A stretch of DNA of 64,000 nt from Phaeocystidibacter sp965659415. GTDB lineage: Bacteria > Bacteroidota > Bacteroidia > Flavobacteriales > Schleiferiaceae. Positions 24,163 to 33,305 of the stretch are shown here, in pieces (within the stretch, counting starts at the first letter, position 1; every line of letters starts with the position of its first letter). The stretch spans positions 1 through 64,000 of the forward strand of contig CBFHVA010000012.1 in the NCBI GenBank assembly GCA_965659415.1. Direction: 5' to 3'. The notes beneath the pieces are model-generated. The model was not told the origin of the DNA and ran no database searches. It was given only the letters and a program-made list of their open reading frames with translations. The position numbers and the translations under genes were made by a program.

Positions 24163-25253
24163 ACTACCTCATATCGCTTTCCTGGTAGCGCTTTAATTAA
24201 TCCTCGAAGTTCAAGAGCGGTAAGGAGGGCGTAGAGTTGTGATAGGGTCATGCCAGATTGCAAACTAATTCGATCAATTTCCATTTGCTCGTTTCCAAGG
24301 GTGCTCATTACTTGAGCTTCTTCTGTGGATAGGTCAATGGGAATCTCGATTTGCACAGATTGCCTATTTAGATTGTTCTCCCAGCCTAACATTTCAATTA
24401 TGTCCTGAGGGTCGGTAAGGACATGTGCTTGATGATTCTTAATGAGGTTGAGGCAGCCCTTGCTCATTGGATCCGAAACCCGACCTGGAAGTGCAAATAC
24501 ATCTCTTTGATAACCTGAGGCGAGTTCACCCGTAATAAGAGCACCACCTTTTTCTGCCGCTTCCACCACGATCGTCGCGTCGCACATCCCTGCCACTATT
24601 CGGTTGCGCTTTGGGAAGTTGATTGCGTCTGGTTTCGTCCCAGATGGAAATTCCGTCAATAATGAGCCTTGGGTCATAATCTTTTCGGCCAGCTTTTTAT
24701 TTTGATACGGATAGAGCCGGTCGAGTCCATGGCCTAGGACCGCCACGGTTTCACAGTGGAATCGCAATGCAGCTTCATGAGCAGTGGTGTCAACCCCTAA
24801 TGCCAAACCCGATACAATCAAAGGTGTGTGTATCGAACAATCCTTAACCAATTGTTCAGTGGCCCTTTTTCCATAATTACTTTGATTCCTTGTACCCACT
24901 ACAGCTAAAGCATGTGCGGGATTTAGATCGGCTACACCTTTTTGAAAGAGGAGAACTGGAGCATCAGCGCAATGAAGGAGTCTTCGTGGATAGGCTTCAT
25001 CTTGAAAGAAGAGCATACCAATACCCTCCTTCAGGATGAAGTCCATTTCGCGTTCGGCTCGCAGGAGAGTCGACTTTGATTTTAGTCCTTGTAAACGGAT
25101 TCCGCCCACTCGTGGTATTCGACGGAGTAGATGCTGCTTCTCTTTGAATACAGAACGTGCCGAACCGCAGTGTTCCACTAGTGTCCTCGAAACAACAGGT
25201 CCAATTTGATCCGCGAAACAGAGCGCAAGTTGATAGAATTGCTCTTCTGACAT
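24159..25253 (-). CDS. dprA: DNA-processing protein DprA
   Basis: This 364-residue protein loads RecA on incoming single-stranded DNA during natural transformation. A helical N-terminal domain (about 1-80) is followed by the extended Rossmann fold with VVGTRNQSNYG, VSGLALGVDTTAHEAAL, GHGLDRLYP and FPKRNRIVAGM. A winged-helix C-terminal domain (about 300-364) is present. Length is typical. Its presence means transformation or recombination mediation is possible in this organism, but no com genes are visible. Confidence 0.95.
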   Translation of the reverse strand: MSEEQFYQLALCFADQIGPVVSRTLVEHCGSARSVFKEKQHLLRRIPRVGGIRLQGLKSKSTLLRAEREMDFILKEGIGMLFFQDEAYPRRLLHCADAPVLLFQKGVADLNPAHALAVVGTRNQSNYGKRATEQLVKDCSIHTPLIVSGLALGVDTTAHEAALRFHCETVAVLGHGLDRLYPYQNKKLAEKIMTQGSLLTEFPSGTKPDAINFPKRNRIVAGMCDATIVVEAAEKGGALITGELASGYQRDVFALPGRVSDPMSKGCLNLIKNHQAHVLTDPQDIIEMLGWENNLNRQSVQIEIPIDLSTEEAQVMSTLGNEQMEIDRISLQSGMTLSQLYALLTALELRGLIKALPGKRYEVV

Positions 25254-25320
25254 GATTTAGGGTTTGGTGCCCATAAATTAATTCAGAAGAATGGTAAACG
25301 TCCCGATTTCAGATTGCCTT

Positions 25321-26079
25321 CTATGAATCTTTGGAGAACACGGTAGCTGAAGCTTGCGCCGAAGGTAGAATGAGAATGTCAGCCACGTTAACATGCCGAG
25401 GCCTGCTTACCTGATAAAGAACGGCATCCGCAATATCCTCAGGATGCAATGGCTCATACCCCTCGTACACCCTCTTTGCCATATCTACATCACCATCAAA
25501 TCGCACAATGGAAAATTCGGTTTCTACTGCTCCTGGAGCCACTTGTGAAACGCGAATTCCATGTTCGATCAAGTCGATTCGCATCCCTCTGCTCAGTGCA
25601 TCTACACCGTGTTTACTCGCGTTGTACACGTTTCCCCCAGGGTATACCTCCTTGCCAGCAATCGAACCAATGTTAACGATATGTCCTTTCTTACGCTCTA
25701 TCATCAAGGGGGCTACGGCCTTGGAAACATAGAGTAAACCCTTCAGATTTGTATCAATCATGCGTTCCCAATGGTCAAGCTTCCCTTCTTGAATGGGACC
25801 CTTTCCAGCCGCCAATCCTGCATTGTTCACGAGCACGTCAATCGATCGCCATTCGGAATCAAGCCCTGTAATGAATGAGGCTACATCTTCTTGGATTCTC
25901 ACATCCAATGGGTGAATTAGACAAGTTTGATTGAGCTCCTCAACTTCTGTTTTTAACTCGTTCAATTTATCGGTTCTGCGACCTACCGCTATTATGTTGT
26001 ATCCTTCCTTTGCCAGAACTAACGCTGTGGCTTTTCCAATTCCTGAGGTTGCACCTGTAACAAGAGCAGTACGTGACAT
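25321..26079 (-). CDS. SDR-family oxidoreductase (YdfG-like)
   Basis: This 252-residue classical SDR has cofactor-binding TGATSGIG (8-15), NNAG and the catalytic set S (GSIAG), Y and K in YNASKHG. NADP preference is suggested by the arginines after strand 2 (GRRTDK). It resembles 3-hydroxy-acid/serine dehydrogenases of the YdfG group. Substrate not determinable. It stands alone between dprA and a divergent TonB receptor. Confidence 0.88.
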   Translation of the reverse strand: MSRTALVTGATSGIGKATALVLAKEGYNIIAVGRRTDKLNELKTEVEELNQTCLIHPLDVRIQEDVASFITGLDSEWRSIDVLVNNAGLAAGKGPIQEGKLDHWERMIDTNLKGLLYVSKAVAPLMIERKKGHIVNIGSIAGKEVYPGGNVYNASKHGVDALSRGMRIDLIEHGIRVSQVAPGAVETEFSIVRFDGDVDMAKRVYEGYEPLHPEDIADAVLYQVSRPRHVNVADILILPSAQASATVFSKDS

Positions 26080-26111
26080 GATAATTTGTACTTTGAATGA
26101 GATATAAAGCT

Positions 26112-28430
26112 ATGAGAAAAGTTCTATTATTCGTGTGGCTATTCATGGTGTTTTCTACTTCAATCTGGGCACAGGTTGAAGGGAATTCCTGGCGACTTGA
26201 GGTAAGCGACGAAGCACTTACTAAGGTTGTAGCTGCCGAGGTATTTATCAATGATTCGTTGTATGGTCTTACGGATCAAGAAGGCGCAATCAGTATAGAA
26301 ATGGCCGTCGGCGGGAGTTTTTATCTGAGGATTGAAGCGGAAGGGTATGCTCCTTCAGAATCGCGATTTGAGCGTGCACCCTATGGCTTAGCTCTGTCCA
26401 TCGTATTACAAAAGCAAGGGGTTTTGGGTGATGTGGTCATCATAGGTTCACGTCGAAGTCAGTCTACTGAATTAGCCCCAATCAGTATAGACGTGCTCAA
26501 GCCCTTTCTCATCTCTGAAAGGGCTCAATCCAAAATTCAAGGAACCATTGAACAAGCGTCTGGAGTTCATATTGCCGATGGTCAAGTGAATATCCGATCG
26601 GGCAGTGGATGGAGCTACGGAGCGGGGTCGCGCGTATTGGTGCTCATGGATGAAATGCCCATTATCAGCCCCGATGCGGGACAAGCGCAATGGAGCATGA
26701 TTCCCACCGAGGCGACGCGCTCAGTTGAGATTTTGAAAGGTGCGGCGTCCTCTCTCTATGGAACGAGTGCGCTCAATGGAGTTATCAACGTTAGAACCTT
26801 GAACCCCACCTATACACCTCGAACGGATATTCGGATGTACCAAGGCATCTACGACTCACCTCGACGTTCGGAATTAAAGTGGTGGGACGGAGTGCGAGGA
26901 TGGACGGGAACACAATTTTCGCATACCCGCCGCTCGGGTGCCGAGAAACAATTTGGGTGGGTAATTGCTGGTCAAGCCGAACACAATGCCGGTTATCAAT
27001 ATGACGTACCCGATCATCGAGGAAGGTTGTTTGGTAAGTTCACCTACATCAATCCGAAGGCTACTGAGTGGTCCTATACGATAGCTGCCACAGCAAATTG
27101 GTCCGAAACAGGTGATGCGTTGTTGTGGAATGGGCTTGATGAGGCCTATATACCGCTCGATAGTCTGGCTACACGAACGGTGGGTTTCGACTTTTTTGTC
27201 GATCCTCAGATACGTTATTCAGGAAGTTCGGGTCAGCACACGTTGAGAGGTCGATTTCTAGCCATAGATAACGACGCAAGATCCGAAGAAACCAACTATG
27301 CCAATGCGAGTCAGCTTGGCTTTGCTGAGTACTACTGGGAACCTAGAATGCCTTGGTTTAAAGCAGTAGCAGGAGCTTCAGGTCAGTATGGGGTGAGTAA
27401 CTCGGAAATATTTGGAGGGGAGCACAGGGTGAATAACCAGGCGGCATACCTTCAATTAGAGAAGGAGATCCCCTATGCCACCTTTTCCGCAGGCGTTCGA
27501 TATGAAAGCATGCAGTTGGACGAAACGAGATGGTCGCGACCCGTCTTTCGAGTAGGTGTGAATGCAGGGGTGGAGGCCTTGAGGTTCAGAGCGAGTTACG
27601 GCGAAGGCTTTCGCTTTCCGAGCATGGCGGAGATGTTTACACGCACTAACGTGGGAGCTCTCCAAGTGTTCCCCAATTTTGGATTACAACCCGAAAGTGG
27701 ATGGAGCGCGGAGTTTGGAGCGAGAGGCTTATTCAAAACCAATCGCATCAAGGGATATGTGGATGCCGCTGCATTCGTAATGCGATTTGACAATATGATG
27801 GAATTCTCCTTCGGGAAATGGGGCACCGGAGGGTCAACCCTGTTCGAAGACTTCGGATTTAGAAGCATCAACGTGGGCAGTACGCAAGTAAGCGGTGTGG
27901 AATTCAGCGCAGGAGTGGAATACGCGTTATCCGAAGAAGCCGTACTCAAATTAATGGGCGGCATTACCTATATGAATCCAAAGCCCTTGGATCCGGATTT
28001 CGTTTATGCGACCCATCCAAGCTTGCTCCCAACTTCTCCAGACGTAGACCTCAGCTACAACTCCACCTCTTCCAATCCGGAATCTGGCGTACTGAAATAT
28101 CGATATCAGTACTTGGGCAAGCTAGATGCGCAGCTCGATTATCGAAAATGGATGATTGGAGCAAGTTTGAGGTATAACGACTTCATGCAGAATATAGACG
28201 GCATATTCCTCGATCCTTTGTTCAGTCAATTTATTCCAGATGTTGAGGAATCTAGAGAAGCTAACCTCGACGGTGATTGGTTAGTGGATACTCGACTCAG
28301 CTACCGAGCTACGGAATCCGTATCGGTTAGCTTTATCGTGAACAATCTTTTGAATAGAGAATACTATCCACGTCCGGCTTTAATTGGACCTATGCGCTCC
28401 TTTGTTTTGCAGATCCGATATCAAATTTGA
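26112..28430 (+). CDS. TonB-dependent outer-membrane receptor
   Basis: This receptor is 772 residues long from ATG 26112, which begins a normal signal peptide (MRKVLLFVWLF to SIWAQ); an ATG five codons upstream is less likely. A carboxypeptidase-like domain lies at about 25-100, a plug at about 105-225 (VEILKGAASSLYGTSALNGVINV), and the barrel runs to FVLQIRYQI. Several strands and MEFSFGKWG loops suggest a siderophore, cobalamin or metal-chelate receptor. There is no partner lipoprotein or SusD. It is monocistronic, followed by 234 bp without a gene. Confidence 0.9.
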   Translation: MRKVLLFVWLFMVFSTSIWAQVEGNSWRLEVSDEALTKVVAAEVFINDSLYGLTDQEGAISIEMAVGGSFYLRIEAEGYAPSESRFERAPYGLALSIVLQKQGVLGDVVIIGSRRSQSTELAPISIDVLKPFLISERAQSKIQGTIEQASGVHIADGQVNIRSGSGWSYGAGSRVLVLMDEMPIISPDAGQAQWSMIPTEATRSVEILKGAASSLYGTSALNGVINVRTLNPTYTPRTDIRMYQGIYDSPRRSELKWWDGVRGWTGTQFSHTRRSGAEKQFGWVIAGQAEHNAGYQYDVPDHRGRLFGKFTYINPKATEWSYTIAATANWSETGDALLWNGLDEAYIPLDSLATRTVGFDFFVDPQIRYSGSSGQHTLRGRFLAIDNDARSEETNYANASQLGFAEYYWEPRMPWFKAVAGASGQYGVSNSEIFGGEHRVNNQAAYLQLEKEIPYATFSAGVRYESMQLDETRWSRPVFRVGVNAGVEALRFRASYGEGFRFPSMAEMFTRTNVGALQVFPNFGLQPESGWSAEFGARGLFKTNRIKGYVDAAAFVMRFDNMMEFSFGKWGTGGSTLFEDFGFRSINVGSTQVSGVEFSAGVEYALSEEAVLKLMGGITYMNPKPLDPDFVYATHPSLLPTSPDVDLSYNSTSSNPESGVLKYRYQYLGKLDAQLDYRKWMIGASLRYNDFMQNIDGIFLDPLFSQFIPDVEESREANLDGDWLVDTRLSYRATESVSVSFIVNNLLNREYYPRPALIGPMRSFVLQIRYQI

Positions 28431-28664
28431 CAGAGACGACTTACAGAAGCCGTGTTAGTTGTGGAATCGCTGACCTTGCATCTTGAAAGAAAACTCTGAT
28501 AGGACTATCGCGTTTGAAGGAATCCGTTTACAAATAGTGCATTATTTAACACTTTCTGCCTCATTTACTTGCATTTAGGGGTATTTTATTCCTACTTTCC
28601 ATCCGCAGAAAGTGAAAACTTTCATTTTCGAGAGACCTATTTTACGCAACTAACAATCCACTGA

Positions 28665-29390
28665 ATGAACCTAATACTATTCAATGTATCAGGTACACTC
28701 GTTCGCACCAGTGATTTTGAACACAAAGTCCTGCTGCAAACGCTTTCATCCGTTCTGGGTTTACCGCTAAAGAAGTTGAGAGACTTCACAAAAGCGGAAA
28801 CCGAAACGGCATTTGTGGAGAAAGTTTGGAGGCTAATAAAAGGAGTTGAACCCAGCGCAGAAGAATGGGAAACCGTTTACAGTACCTATCGCAACACCCT
28901 AATGAAGGCTTATTTGGAATCGAATTCCAGATTTCAGGCTATTGATGGCGCTCCCGACTTGTTGTCGCATCTTCAAAATTCTAAGTCGTGGGCCTTTGCC
29001 ATTGCCACAACCGCGTGGCATGATATGGCCCACTTTAGCTTGCGCGGTAGCGGTTTTTACACCCGAAGATTTCACGTGGTTACGGGAGAAGGAGTTTCTA
29101 AGAAAACGGAGCTCATGCAAAAGGCAATCAACTCTTCCAAACGCTGGTATGGCGCTGAGAATTTCACCAAAGTGACATACGTAGGTGATGAGAATTTGGA
29201 CGCTAATGTTTGCCGTGAATTGAACATTCCTATGCTTCAAGTTTGTGACTTACAAGGTGAAGTGGAGGCGACGCCAGGGGTTCCAGTTTATCCGGATAAA
29301 GGTCGGTTTATTCGCCTTGTGCGCAGAGCGGTTGTTCCACCTCGGGTTCGGCAACATTCCTTAGGTAGTTTAATCGGAATTCGCATTTAA
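28665..29390 (+). CDS. HAD-like protein lacking the nucleophilic aspartate
   Basis: This 241-residue protein has the phosphonatase/beta-phosphoglucomutase-like HAD layout with a helical cap at about 18-85. Motif I, normally DxDGT, reads N7-V-S9-G-T, so both aspartates are replaced. Later motifs are kept: T115/T116 (IATTAWH), lysines in SKKTE (146-147) and YVGDENLDAN with D175 and D179. It therefore should bind a phosphorylated ligand but is unlikely to act as a normal phosphatase. The FRG gene follows after 31 bp. Confidence 0.8.
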   Translation: MNLILFNVSGTLVRTSDFEHKVLLQTLSSVLGLPLKKLRDFTKAETETAFVEKVWRLIKGVEPSAEEWETVYSTYRNTLMKAYLESNSRFQAIDGAPDLLSHLQNSKSWAFAIATTAWHDMAHFSLRGSGFYTRRFHVVTGEGVSKKTELMQKAINSSKRWYGAENFTKVTYVGDENLDANVCRELNIPMLQVCDLQGEVEATPGVPVYPDKGRFIRLVRRAVVPPRVRQHSLGSLIGIRI

Positions 29391-29421
29391 TAACCACCCA
29401 CATTTCATACCTTCCAGTCCC

Positions 29422-30249
29422 ATGGAAACTACTGTTGCCAAAAGCTGGAAGCACCTTCAGGAATTGCTTTTCCAAGATTCCTATGATCGTCAAATTGGAA
29501 GATATCGCTCCTCGTTTATATATCGTGGAATGAATGATTCTGAGCATACGCTCAAGACCTCTTTGGCAAGATTGGGCGGACCTTATGATCGCCTTGAGCG
29601 GCATCTCTTGCGCAACTTTCAGAAATACGCTCTCCCTTCAGCTCTCAAGGAAAAATCAGTTTGGAATGTAATGGCCATGGGTCAGCACCACGGCTTGCCT
29701 ACTCGCTTGTTGGATTGGACTTACTCGCCCTATGTGGCGCTTCACTTCGCCACCAATGATATTCAACGCTATGATCGAGATGGAATAATTTGGGCAACCA
29801 ACTATGTAGCGCTGAATCAATTCTTACCTGAGCCATTGAAAAAGGTTATTCAGCGCGAGCAGTCCAATACCTTCACGGCTGATATGCTCAACTCGGTTTG
29901 TCGCGATCTTGAAAGTTTAGAGCGACTTGATGAGGAGGAGTTTCTGCTTTTCTTGGAACCCCCTTCACTCGATGAACGTATAGTGAATCAATTTGCCTTG
30001 TTCTCTTTCTTGAGTTCGAATACGGCTTCCATGGATGAATGGTTGGAAGATCATGATTCGCACGTATTCCGCATCGTCGTTCCAAAGAAACTGAAGTGGG
30101 AAATTCGCGATAAATTGGATCAAGCGAACATCACAGAAAGGGTATTGTTTCCCGGTCTTGATGGCCTCTCAATGTGGTTGAAGCGTCACTATAGTTCTAA
30201 AAATCCCGAACCCGATGACGACGAGATGGCGCATCACGATTTACGGTAA
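29422..30249 (+). CDS. FRG-domain protein
   Basis: This 275-residue cytoplasmic protein contains the FRG domain, named for its Phe/Tyr-Arg-Gly core, here YRGM (34-37), followed by QHHGLPTRLLDWT (88-100) and YVALHFA. The domain function is not established. It occurs in Bacteria and phages, sometimes in defence or stress loci. An acidic C-terminus (PEPDDDE) ends within the acylphosphatase start, a 35-bp overlap. Confidence 0.88.
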   Translation: METTVAKSWKHLQELLFQDSYDRQIGRYRSSFIYRGMNDSEHTLKTSLARLGGPYDRLERHLLRNFQKYALPSALKEKSVWNVMAMGQHHGLPTRLLDWTYSPYVALHFATNDIQRYDRDGIIWATNYVALNQFLPEPLKKVIQREQSNTFTADMLNSVCRDLESLERLDEEEFLLFLEPPSLDERIVNQFALFSFLSSNTASMDEWLEDHDSHVFRIVVPKKLKWEIRDKLDQANITERVLFPGLDGLSMWLKRHYSSKNPEPDDDEMAHHDLR

Positions 30250-30490
30250 GGTACAGGGTGTCTACTACCGGAAATCCACCCAATCTCAAGCTGTGAAGTT
30301 AGGGCTTTCGGGTTGGGTTAAGAACCTGCCAGACGGTTCTGTTCAAGCCGAAATTCAGGGTTCAGAAGAGGTGTTGGAAGTGATGAAAAAGTGGTGCAAA
30401 CAAGGCCCCCCAATGTGCTCAGTAACATCTATAGAGAAGCTCGAAGTTCCCAGCATCTCAGATGAGATGGACTTCGAAATCCACTACTAA
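30215..30490 (+). CDS. acyP: Acylphosphatase
   Basis: This 91-residue enzyme hydrolyses acyl-phosphates such as carbamoyl- or acetyl-phosphate. The phosphate loop is GKVQGVYYRK with catalytic R19, and the water-orienting asparagine is N37 (GWVKNLPDG). ATG 30215 is needed to include the first strand (RWRITIYG), so the gene overlaps the FRG gene by 35 bp in another frame, implying coupled translation. Full family length. Confidence 0.92.
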   Translation: MTTRWRITIYGKVQGVYYRKSTQSQAVKLGLSGWVKNLPDGSVQAEIQGSEEVLEVMKKWCKQGPPMCSVTSIEKLEVPSISDEMDFEIHY

Positions 30491-30491
30491 A

Positions 30492-31739
30492 TTACTCCTC
30501 AGCTACAGGTTCAATGCTCGCCTGTTCTTTGTTTTTGCCCGATTTCGGTTCATATGAAATCAAAGACCAGGTCATTACCAAACTCGAAGCGATGATAATG
30601 TAAAGCAAGATTCCATTTTCAAATTTGGCAATATTGTGCTCCGCGGGGATATTGAAGAAGAGCAGGATAGTGATGAGTCCGCGCGGAGCAATGTAGAGCT
30701 CAGGTTTGTTGTTCTTCCCTACAAAAACGTTCATCCAGAAATCTCTGAGCGCGTACATGCCCAGCAAGGCGATGGTCGAAAAAATAAAGACGAAAGGCGA
30801 CATCAATGAAGGCAAATCGATGGTCATCCCAAATACCACAAAGAAGAAGGTGCGGATGATGAATGACGACTCAAGTGTGATTAATCGGAAGTCTTTCAAC
30901 AGACTTTCCATCACCGAATACTTCAACCATTTCGCCAACTTACCTCGGAAGAATAACTTTGAGTTGTTCAGAATCAAGCCGAATATCAAGATGATGAGTA
31001 ACGGTGAAAGGTGGTATGATTTTCCGATGGCGTATATGAGAATCAATACCGCAATCAACAAGAATAATTTGACCTGCGTTTTGATGTTCTGCAGAATAAA
31101 AACTAGCAGATAGCTCAGAATGATGGAGATCACTAAGCTGAAAAGAAAGCTCCACGAGAACGTTCCCACTAACTCAGCTGCACCATCTGCCTTAAAAGCT
31201 TCAATGGCAAAATAGAACACCATGATGCCCAGAATATCTGAGAAGGTAGACTGGTAGATCATGAATTCCTTCTTGTGGTGACTTAAGCTTCCCACGCTCG
31301 GAATCACGATGGCGGAGCTTAAGATGGATAGGGGAATGGCATAGATCACGGAAGAACTCCATTCGGCATCTAAGCTGTAATGAATTAGCGCTGAAATCAA
31401 GGCAATAGTGCTAGCCAGTTCGAAGATGGAAAGCACCAAACTCGACCATATCAAGTGCCTTTTGTCCCTTGTGAGCTCAAGGTCCAATGCGGCTTCAAGC
31501 ACAATCATAATAATTCCTACCGTACCCAGAATCTCCAACAATGGCAGTAAATCGATGTCAGGAGCAATGGAATCGAGACCAAACTTTATTCCCACGCCTG
31601 TTCCGATGAGCATCAACACCGAAGGAATACGAGTAAGCTTCGACAAGATGTTAAAGAAATAGGAGAGTATGACGATTAACGCCAGGGCAATCAAATAGTC
31701 AAGGGGAGTGCTAAAATCCATTGTGGGGAAAATAATCAT
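30492..31739 (-). CDS. Cation:proton antiporter (CPA2/KefB-like)
   Basis: This 415-residue membrane protein has about 11-12 hydrophobic helices. Family-type segments include LIGTGVGIKFG, IIMVLEAALDLEL, SAIVIPSVGSLSHH and FVVFGMTIDLPSL. It should exchange Na+ or K+ for H+ across the inner membrane. No TrkA-N or TrkA-C regulatory domain follows; the last 20 residues are charged and soluble. A second ATG at 31721 is a possible start. Converges with acyP with 1 bp between stops. Confidence 0.88.
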   Translation of the reverse strand: MIIFPTMDFSTPLDYLIALALIVILSYFFNILSKLTRIPSVLMLIGTGVGIKFGLDSIAPDIDLLPLLEILGTVGIIMIVLEAALDLELTRDKRHLIWSSLVLSIFELASTIALISALIHYSLDAEWSSSVIYAIPLSILSSAIVIPSVGSLSHHKKEFMIYQSTFSDILGIMVFYFAIEAFKADGAAELVGTFSWSFLFSLVISIILSYLLVFILQNIKTQVKLFLLIAVLILIYAIGKSYHLSPLLIILIFGLILNNSKLFFRGKLAKWLKYSVMESLLKDFRLITLESSFIIRTFFFVVFGMTIDLPSLMSPFVFIFSTIALLGMYALRDFWMNVFVGKNNKPELYIAPRGLITILLFFNIPAEHNIAKFENGILLYIIIASSLVMTWSLISYEPKSGKNKEQASIEPVAEE

Positions 31740-31797
31740 TTTCCATTCAGCATTGGGCGAACTCGGAAAATGATAACGGGACGGCTAATGAGTTGAT

Positions 31798-32274
31798 TTA
31801 GGGGAAGTCCACAAAAATATCCTCAGTGGGAATGATTCCTGAAGTGTTTCCCGTATCATCCACCAATTCAAAGTCGATGCGCACTGTGTCAGTTTCCACC
31901 TCGGAGAGTGCCACTTTGTAGTAAATGATTCCCTTGAGGGCTTTGTTTTGTTGACCAGGATCGGATAGGTCTTTTAGGATGCCCGACCAATTGTACGCAA
32001 ATACATATCCCGTGTCGAATTTTTCATGCACCCCCACGTGGAAGTTGAATTCCCCATCGGGGATATCCTCACCAATGTCACCATCCCCGTCGGTGAAGTA
32101 GAGTTCTACAACAGCATGGTCGACAGGTAGAGCGGTGTCTGCGTCGGCTGTAACCAATTCATATCCTCGATATTCCAGGAAAGGCTCGTCAGGAAACACC
32201 TGTGCATCTGTGCAACTAACCAGAGCGGTAGCTGTCGCGAAAAGGCATAATATTCCGAGTATCTTTGCTTTCAT
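31798..32274 (-). CDS. Hypothetical lipoprotein
   Basis: This 158-residue protein has a lipobox (LVSC, about C21) followed by a beta-rich domain. It contains the acidic turn YFTDGDGDIGEDI, resembling a calcium-binding DxDxD loop. No family assigned beyond the general group of Bacteroidota lipoproteins with an FTDGDGDIG motif. It is divergent from the LuxE-like gene. Confidence 0.75.
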   Translation of the reverse strand: MKAKILGILCLFATATALVSCTDAQVFPDEPFLEYRGYELVTADADTALPVDHAVVELYFTDGDGDIGEDIPDGEFNFHVGVHEKFDTGYVFAYNWSGILKDLSDPGQQNKALKGIIYYKVALSEVETDTVRIDFELVDDTGNTSGIIPTEDIFVDFP

Positions 32275-32309
32275 CTGATGTTTTAACGCAAAGGAGAACT
32301 AAAACGTTT

Positions 32310-33296
32310 GTGAATTCCTCTTTCAAAGATACATTTTTCAGAAGGGCCAAAGATGATTTCAATGCGCTCGCACTTGAGGTGTTTCGTTATCAGGCCGTAA
32401 GCTGCGATCCGTATAGACGTTTTTTAGAAGGTCTGAGTATGGGAGTTGAGGAAGTAGAACATTGGCGCGATATTCCCCACCTTCCCATAGAGGCATTTAA
32501 AAACCATCAAGTGGTTTCGGGAGCTTTTCATCCAGAGCAAATATTCACAAGTAGCGGGACCACAGGGCAGCAGCCTTCGCGACATTTTGTGGCCCAATCT
32601 TCTTGGTATCAAAAGGTATTTACTCAGTCGTTTGACTTTGCTTTCGGGAGCCCGAATAATTTCAAATGGCTTTGTCTTCTACCATCTTATCTCGAGCGAG
32701 AGGGCTCCTCTTTGATCGAGATGGCACAGGCATTTATTTCTGAAAGCAATCATGCCGGATCGGGATTTTTCCTGAATGATACCGGCCGACTGCTCGATGA
32801 GCTCCGCAAGAGTAATGAAGATGGAACCCCAACTATATTATTGGGGGTTAGTTTTGCTCTGCTTGATTTGGCTGAGCAATTTCCAATGGAACTTGCTCCC
32901 CACATTTGGCTGATGGAAACGGGCGGGATGAAGGGGCGAAGAAAGGAACTCATTCGCAGTGAGCTCCATCAGATTCTCATGGATGCGTTCCGTGTTTCGG
33001 AAGTTTATAGTGAGTATGGAATGACGGAAATGATGTCGCAAGCGTACAGTAAGGGACGTGGTATCTATGAGTTGCCACCGTGGGTTAAAGTGAAGTTCCG
33101 CGACCCTGCTGATCCTCTCGAGCAAGTTCCGCGCGGAAAGACGGGTGGATTGGATATTGTGGACCTCGCCAATTTAGACAGTTGTGCATTTTTGGCGACT
33201 CAAGATTTGGGAAAGGAGCGGTCGGAAACAACATTTGAAGTGCTGGGTCGTTTCGATCAAAGCGATATCCGAGGATGTAATTTGATGACGCTCTGA
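32310..33296 (+). CDS. LuxE/PaaK-family acyl-protein synthetase-like protein
   Basis: The LuxE resemblance is in the phosphate-binding SSGTTGQQPSRH, in MEMTG-like LMETGGMKGRR and in YSEYGMTEMMSQAY. LuxE activates fatty acids as acyl-AMP. No luxC, luxD or luxAB is nearby, so this is not bioluminescence. A cell-surface or lipid pathway is more likely. The frame opens at TTG 32265, overlapping the divergent lipoprotein. The GTG at 32310, with AAGGAG 13 nt upstream, gives a 328-residue protein whose N-terminus fits the family better. Start uncertain. Confidence 0.82.
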   Translation: MNSSFKDTFFRRAKDDFNALALEVFRYQAVSCDPYRRFLEGLSMGVEEVEHWRDIPHLPIEAFKNHQVVSGAFHPEQIFTSSGTTGQQPSRHFVAQSSWYQKVFTQSFDFAFGSPNNFKWLCLLPSYLEREGSSLIEMAQAFISESNHAGSGFFLNDTGRLLDELRKSNEDGTPTILLGVSFALLDLAEQFPMELAPHIWLMETGGMKGRRKELIRSELHQILMDAFRVSEVYSEYGMTEMMSQAYSKGRGIYELPPWVKVKFRDPADPLEQVPRGKTGGLDIVDLANLDSCAFLATQDLGKERSETTFEVLGRFDQSDIRGCNLMTL

Positions 33297-33305
33297 ATCG
33301 TCGAA

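Noticed and set aside
32310..33296. Bioluminescence (lux) genes
   Set aside because: Only a LuxE-like protein is present; luxA, luxB, luxC and luxD are absent.
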